Source of the DNA: Microcystis sp. T1-4
Lineage (GTDB): Bacteria > Cyanobacteriota > Cyanobacteriia > Cyanobacteriales > Microcystaceae
Assembly: GCF_000297435.1 (NCBI RefSeq)
Contig: NZ_CAIP01000396.1
Span: 1 to 9,102, forward strand
Direction: 5' to 3'
DNA length: 9,102 nucleotides
Part shown: positions 5,659 to 9,102 of the stretch, piece by piece
Numbering within the stretch: the stretch's first letter is position 1
Layout: every line of letters starts with the position of its first letter
The notes under the pieces: model-generated
The model's database searches: none
Told to the model about the DNA's origin: nothing
The model's input: only the letters and a program-made list of their open reading frames with translations
Position numbers and translations under genes: made by a program

Positions 5659-8600
5659 ATGCCTACCCACGACATCATCGACAATCGCCAGCAAAAATTA
5701 GTCGATAACATCAACCAAATTCTTCACTCTTCAGAAGCCGCTCATTTTGCCGTCGGTTACTTCTTCCTCTCCGGCTTTACTGCGATCGCACCCCGTCTCG
5801 CCACCATCCCACAAATGCGCCTCCTAATTGGCAACACCAGCAACCGGGAAACCATCGAACAATTAGCAGAAGGCTACCGCCGCTTAGAACTAATTAAAGA
5901 CCATCTAGAGGCACAAGAATATCCCAAACGGACAGAACGCAAGCAGATGGCAACAGAAACCGCCGACAATATTCGTTCCAGCGTCGAACTAATGGACCAA
6001 ACAGATGAAGCAGAAACCTTAGTAAAAAATCTGGTTCTTATGATTGAAGAAAAACGCCTTCAGGTGCGAGTTTATACTAAAGGGCGACTCCATGCTAAAG
6101 CCTATATCTTCGACTACGGGACAATTTATAACCAGCAGGGACAACCCCTAGAACGTCAAGAAAAAGGCCTTGTTATCGTTGGTTCTTCTAACCTTACTTT
6201 ATCAGGAATTTCCCACAATACCGAACTTAATGTTATCGTTCACGGTAATGAAAATCATGCCAGTTTAACAGAATGGTTCAATCAACTTTGGCAGGAAGCA
6301 ACAGAATTTGATGAAACACTGATGCAGTCTTTACAACAGTCTTGGGCGATGATGCCAGTACGTCCCTACGACATCTATATGAAAACTCTCTATATGCTCG
6401 TGCGCGATCGATTGACAGAAGAAACTGCCAGCGAAATGATGATAGATAACGAAATTACCGAGAAACTAGCAGACTTTCAAAAAGTAGCAGTTAACCAAGC
6501 GATCAAACTCATCCGCGAGTACGGAGGTTGTTTCGTTTCCGATGTGGTAGGACTAGGAAAAAGCTTTATTGGTGCTGCCATTGTCAAACGCTTTGAACAA
6601 GTGGAAAAAGCCCGACCCTTAATTATTTGTCCAGCTCCACTGGTGGAAATGTGGGAACGCTACAACGAAATTTATCAACTTAACGCCCGCGTTTTATCGA
6701 TGGGATTGCTGCGGGAAGATGAAACCAGTGGCATCAGAGTTTTATTAGAAGATTTTAAATACAAAGATCGAGATTTTATCTTAATTGATGAAAGTCATAA
6801 CCTGCGGAATGCCGCAACCCAAAGATATAAAATCGTCGAAGCCTTTTTAGCAGCCGGGAGACAATGCTGTTTTCTGACAGCAACTCCTCGTAATAAAAGT
6901 GCTTGGGATATTTATCATCAGATTAAACTTTTTCATCAAGATGATAAGACAGATTTACCCATAGAACCGCCCGATCTAAAAGAGTATTTTCGATTAGTAG
7001 AGAAAGGGGAACGGCAGTTACCTGACTTGTTATCTAACATCTTGATCCGGCGCACCCGCAACCACATTTTACGCTGGTACGGCTTTGATGCCAAGACTCA
7101 TAAACCCGTAGATGCAGACAATTTCAAGGATTATTTAAACGGAAATCAACGCGCTTACGTTATTGTGGGTGGTAAGCATCAGTTTTTTCCCAAAAGAGAA
7201 CTACAAACCATTGAATATAGTATTGAAGATACCTATCAAGGACTTTACCAGGAACTGCGCCAATATTTAGGGAAATCTCGCCAACAGCAACCAGCCAAAC
7301 CTCGTAAAAATGAACTTTGCTATGCTCGTTATGGTTTGGGAAATTATGTATTACCAAATAAGCGCAAACAAGAACCATTACTCAGTTTACAAACTGGAGG
7401 GGCAAATTTAAGAGGACTGATGCGAGTCCTGTTATTCAAACGCTTTGAATCTAGCGTTTATGCCTTCCAACAAACTGTTAAGAAATTACTGCAAGTCCAT
7501 CAACGCTTTCGAGAAGCTTTATGCCAAGGAATTATCCCCGCCGGAGAAGAAGCTCAGGCAATTCTCTATGAGCCAAACAATGGGGAAGAACAAGACATTA
7601 TCGATGCCTTGCGTCAGGCATCTGGGAAGTATGATATAGCTGATTTTGATGCCCCAAGATTGCAGAAACACCTCGAACATGACATCCAATTGCTAGAGAA
7701 AATTTTGCACTTAGTTGAGCCAATTACCCCAGACAAAGATGCGAAATTACAAACTCTCAAAAATTGGTTGAATAAACCTCCGCTGCAAGATAGCAAGTGC
7801 CTCATCTTTACTCAGTATGCTGATACCGCCTATTACTTGTATCAAAACCTCAATCCTAACGGCGATCGAGACGATCTAGAAGTCATCTACAGTGGCGATA
7901 AAAATAAGGCGCGGGTAGTGGGAAGATTTGCCCCCAAAGCCAACAAATACTATAAATTACAACAGGGAGAGTCGGAAATCAAAACTTTAATTGCTACCGA
8001 TGTTTTAGCCGAAGGTTTAAACCTACAAGATGGCAACCTGATTATTAATTATGACCTGCATTGGAATCCCGTCCGACTTATTCAAAGGTTTGGTCGGATT
8101 GATCGGATTGGCAGCGAGAATGATGTGGTTTACGGCTTTAATTTTCTCCCAGAGACTGGATTGGAGCGGAATCTAGGATTACGACAAAAACTCAAAAACC
8201 GCATTCAAGAAATTCATGAAACCATCGGCGAGGATGCGGCAATTCTCGACCCAACGGAACAGCTTAACGAAGAGGCTATGTATGCAATTTATGAAAAAAG
8301 TGGTAGTCATCAATTAAGTTTGTTTGAAGATGAGGGAGAATTTCTCGACCTCAACGAAGCCGAAGAAATTCTCAGACAACTCCAGCGAGAAAATCCGGCT
8401 GAATACGAACGGATAGCTAACCTGCCTCATGGCATCCGAACGGCTCGCTTTTCTCTCAATAAGGGCATAATTGTCTTCTGTGAAGCTTCTTATCCTAACC
8501 GCAAAGATTGGAAGGGCTACCAGCAATTATATTGGCTCGATGAACAGGGAGAGATCAGATCAAAAGATACTGCCCGCATTTTAGGAATGCTCAAAACCAC

Positions 8601-9018
8601 CCCAGAAGAAGCAGCGCTGCCGCTGCCCAAAAATTACAACCAAGCAGTCATGCAAGTCAAGATTAAATTTGCCCAAGAAGTCCAGCACCGCCAATCTGAA
8701 CGGGAGTACAGCCGTTCTCTGACTCAAGCACAGCGCTACGTCCTGCGAGAACTAGGACTGCTGTTCAAAACCACGCAGGATGAAGAAATCCGTAAGCAGG
8801 TTAACCTATTAGAACAGGCCTTTCGCCAACCGATTACCACTGTACTCAAGCGCGAGTTAAACCTGATTAAGCGCCGTAGCCTGACAGGAGAAGCTTTGTT
8901 TAGCGAACTGAAGAAATTATACAGCCAACATGAGATGCGGGACTGGTTAGATCGCCGTCGCTTGCAAGGTGAGGAGCAACCAATTCCCATCATTATTTGC
9001 AGTCAGGCTTTAGTTTAG
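5659..9018 (+). CDS. PLD nuclease-SNF2 family helicase fusion protein
   Basis: 1119 residues. The N-terminal phospholipase D-type domain (about 1-230) has one complete HKD motif, H145-x-K147-x4-D152, followed by GSSNLT; with only one motif, the active site would form between two subunits as in BfiI. The SF2 helicase core has motif I VGLGKS (K301), motif Ia IICPAPLVEMW, motif II DESH (377-380) and motif III TATP (407-410). After a long SNF2-style insertion with RRTR (about 455-475) come CLIFTQYADTAYYL (motif IV), TDVLAEGLNLQ (780-790) and motif VI QRFGRIDRIG (809-818). A helical C-terminal region (about 885-1119) is unassigned. Role inferred: ATP-driven movement on DNA coupled to cleavage, i.e. 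the restriction part of a system whose modification part is the methyltransferase at 497-4270. ATG 5659 has only a weak upstream GGA. Codon use looks more GC-rich than in the small genes before it. SNF2 subfamily and nuclease activity are not proven. Confidence 0.92.
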   Translation: MPTHDIIDNRQQKLVDNINQILHSSEAAHFAVGYFFLSGFTAIAPRLATIPQMRLLIGNTSNRETIEQLAEGYRRLELIKDHLEAQEYPKRTERKQMATETADNIRSSVELMDQTDEAETLVKNLVLMIEEKRLQVRVYTKGRLHAKAYIFDYGTIYNQQGQPLERQEKGLVIVGSSNLTLSGISHNTELNVIVHGNENHASLTEWFNQLWQEATEFDETLMQSLQQSWAMMPVRPYDIYMKTLYMLVRDRLTEETASEMMIDNEITEKLADFQKVAVNQAIKLIREYGGCFVSDVVGLGKSFIGAAIVKRFEQVEKARPLIICPAPLVEMWERYNEIYQLNARVLSMGLLREDETSGIRVLLEDFKYKDRDFILIDESHNLRNAATQRYKIVEAFLAAGRQCCFLTATPRNKSAWDIYHQIKLFHQDDKTDLPIEPPDLKEYFRLVEKGERQLPDLLSNILIRRTRNHILRWYGFDAKTHKPVDADNFKDYLNGNQRAYVIVGGKHQFFPKRELQTIEYSIEDTYQGLYQELRQYLGKSRQQQPAKPRKNELCYARYGLGNYVLPNKRKQEPLLSLQTGGANLRGLMRVLLFKRFESSVYAFQQTVKKLLQVHQRFREALCQGIIPAGEEAQAILYEPNNGEEQDIIDALRQASGKYDIADFDAPRLQKHLEHDIQLLEKILHLVEPITPDKDAKLQTLKNWLNKPPLQDSKCLIFTQYADTAYYLYQNLNPNGDRDDLEVIYSGDKNKARVVGRFAPKANKYYKLQQGESEIKTLIATDVLAEGLNLQDGNLIINYDLHWNPVRLIQRFGRIDRIGSENDVVYGFNFLPETGLERNLGLRQKLKNRIQEIHETIGEDAAILDPTEQLNEEAMYAIYEKSGSHQLSLFEDEGEFLDLNEAEEILRQLQRENPAEYERIANLPHGIRTARFSLNKGIIVFCEASYPNRKDWKGYQQLYWLDEQGEIRSKDTARILGMLKTTPEEAALPLPKNYNQAVMQVKIKFAQEVQHRQSEREYSRSLTQAQRYVLRELGLLFKTTQDEEIRKQVNLLEQAFRQPITTVLKRELNLIKRRSLTGEALFSELKKLYSQHEMRDWLDRRRLQGEEQPIPIIICSQALV
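5782..5789. other. HIP1 octamer GCGATCGC
   Basis: Second copy of the cyanobacterial octamer, inside the PLD-domain coding region. Near-matches containing GCGATCG occur around 7862 and 9025. Confidence 0.85.
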
Positions 9019-9102
9019 AAACGGCGATCGGTCAAGGTATAGAATTAAGTTATTGGTTAAAATCCCGCCCGCCTTATCTCTGCAATTGTGAGAAAAAGCT
9101 AC
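9019..9102. other. No supported gene to window end
   Basis: After the helicase stop, one frame stays open from 8973 to the edge (ending ...SRPPYLCNCEKKL), but it has no ATG or ribosome site. A GTG at 9088 near the edge could begin another gene, but too little is visible to say. Confidence 0.5.

Noticed and set aside
497..9018. Assignment as DISARM, BREX or Mokosh
   Set aside because: No DrmA/DrmB, no BrxC/PglZ genes are visible, and the helicase is SNF2-like, not the UPF1-type helicase of Mokosh. Shared parts alone are not enough for a name.
8973..9102. A gene overlapping the helicase 3' end
   Set aside because: The frame is open but has no ATG or ribosome site and no family pattern that I recognise, and it runs off the window.

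Overview
The window looks like a chromosomal defence or accessory region of a cyanobacterium, most like a Microcystis-type chroococcalean (order-level guess, moderate confidence). The reasons are two HIP1 octamers (GCGATCGC) plus several near-matches, a Uma2-family (DUF820) gene with a coiled-coil tail, an xisI gene, and DUF6883/DUF4926-type small genes. All genes I can support read on the + strand.

Layout: (1) 1-450 is the 3' part of a Uma2-family nuclease gene that begins outside the window. (2) 497-4270 is a 1257-aa Eco57I/TaqI-like N6-adenine DNA methyltransferase with its own target-recognition region and an unusual C-terminal AlbA_2 (Schlafen-type) domain. (3) 4271-4573 has no intact gene. 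It holds an out-of-frame methylase-like tail ending in LYGL, an exact 32-bp direct repeat that duplicates the end of that tail, a perfect 15-bp-arm hairpin between the repeat copies, and the collapsed remains of xisH. (4) 4574-5606 is a run of very small genes: intact xisI, a frameshifted micro-ORF, an antitoxin-like gene whose 3' end is fused out of frame to a decapitated DUF6883 gene, and an intact DUF4926 gene. (5) 5659-9018 is a 1119-aa protein with an N-terminal phospholipase D nuclease domain and an SNF2-type superfamily 2 helicase. The last 84 bases hold no supported gene.

Reading of the whole: the methyltransferase and the PLD-helicase together have the parts of an ATP-dependent restriction-modification or anti-phage system, namely modification plus recognition in one protein and DNA translocation plus cleavage in the other. 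The parts recall DISARM (methylase DrmMI, SNF2 helicase DrmD, PLD protein DrmC) and NgoAVII/CglI-type systems (PLD nuclease with a helicase). Here PLD and helicase are one chain and the methylase carries AlbA_2, so I do not assign it to a named system. Between the two large genes lies about 1.4 kb of small toxin-antitoxin-like genes, at least three of them broken by deletion or frameshift. This suggests a cassette that entered between two partner genes and is now decaying.
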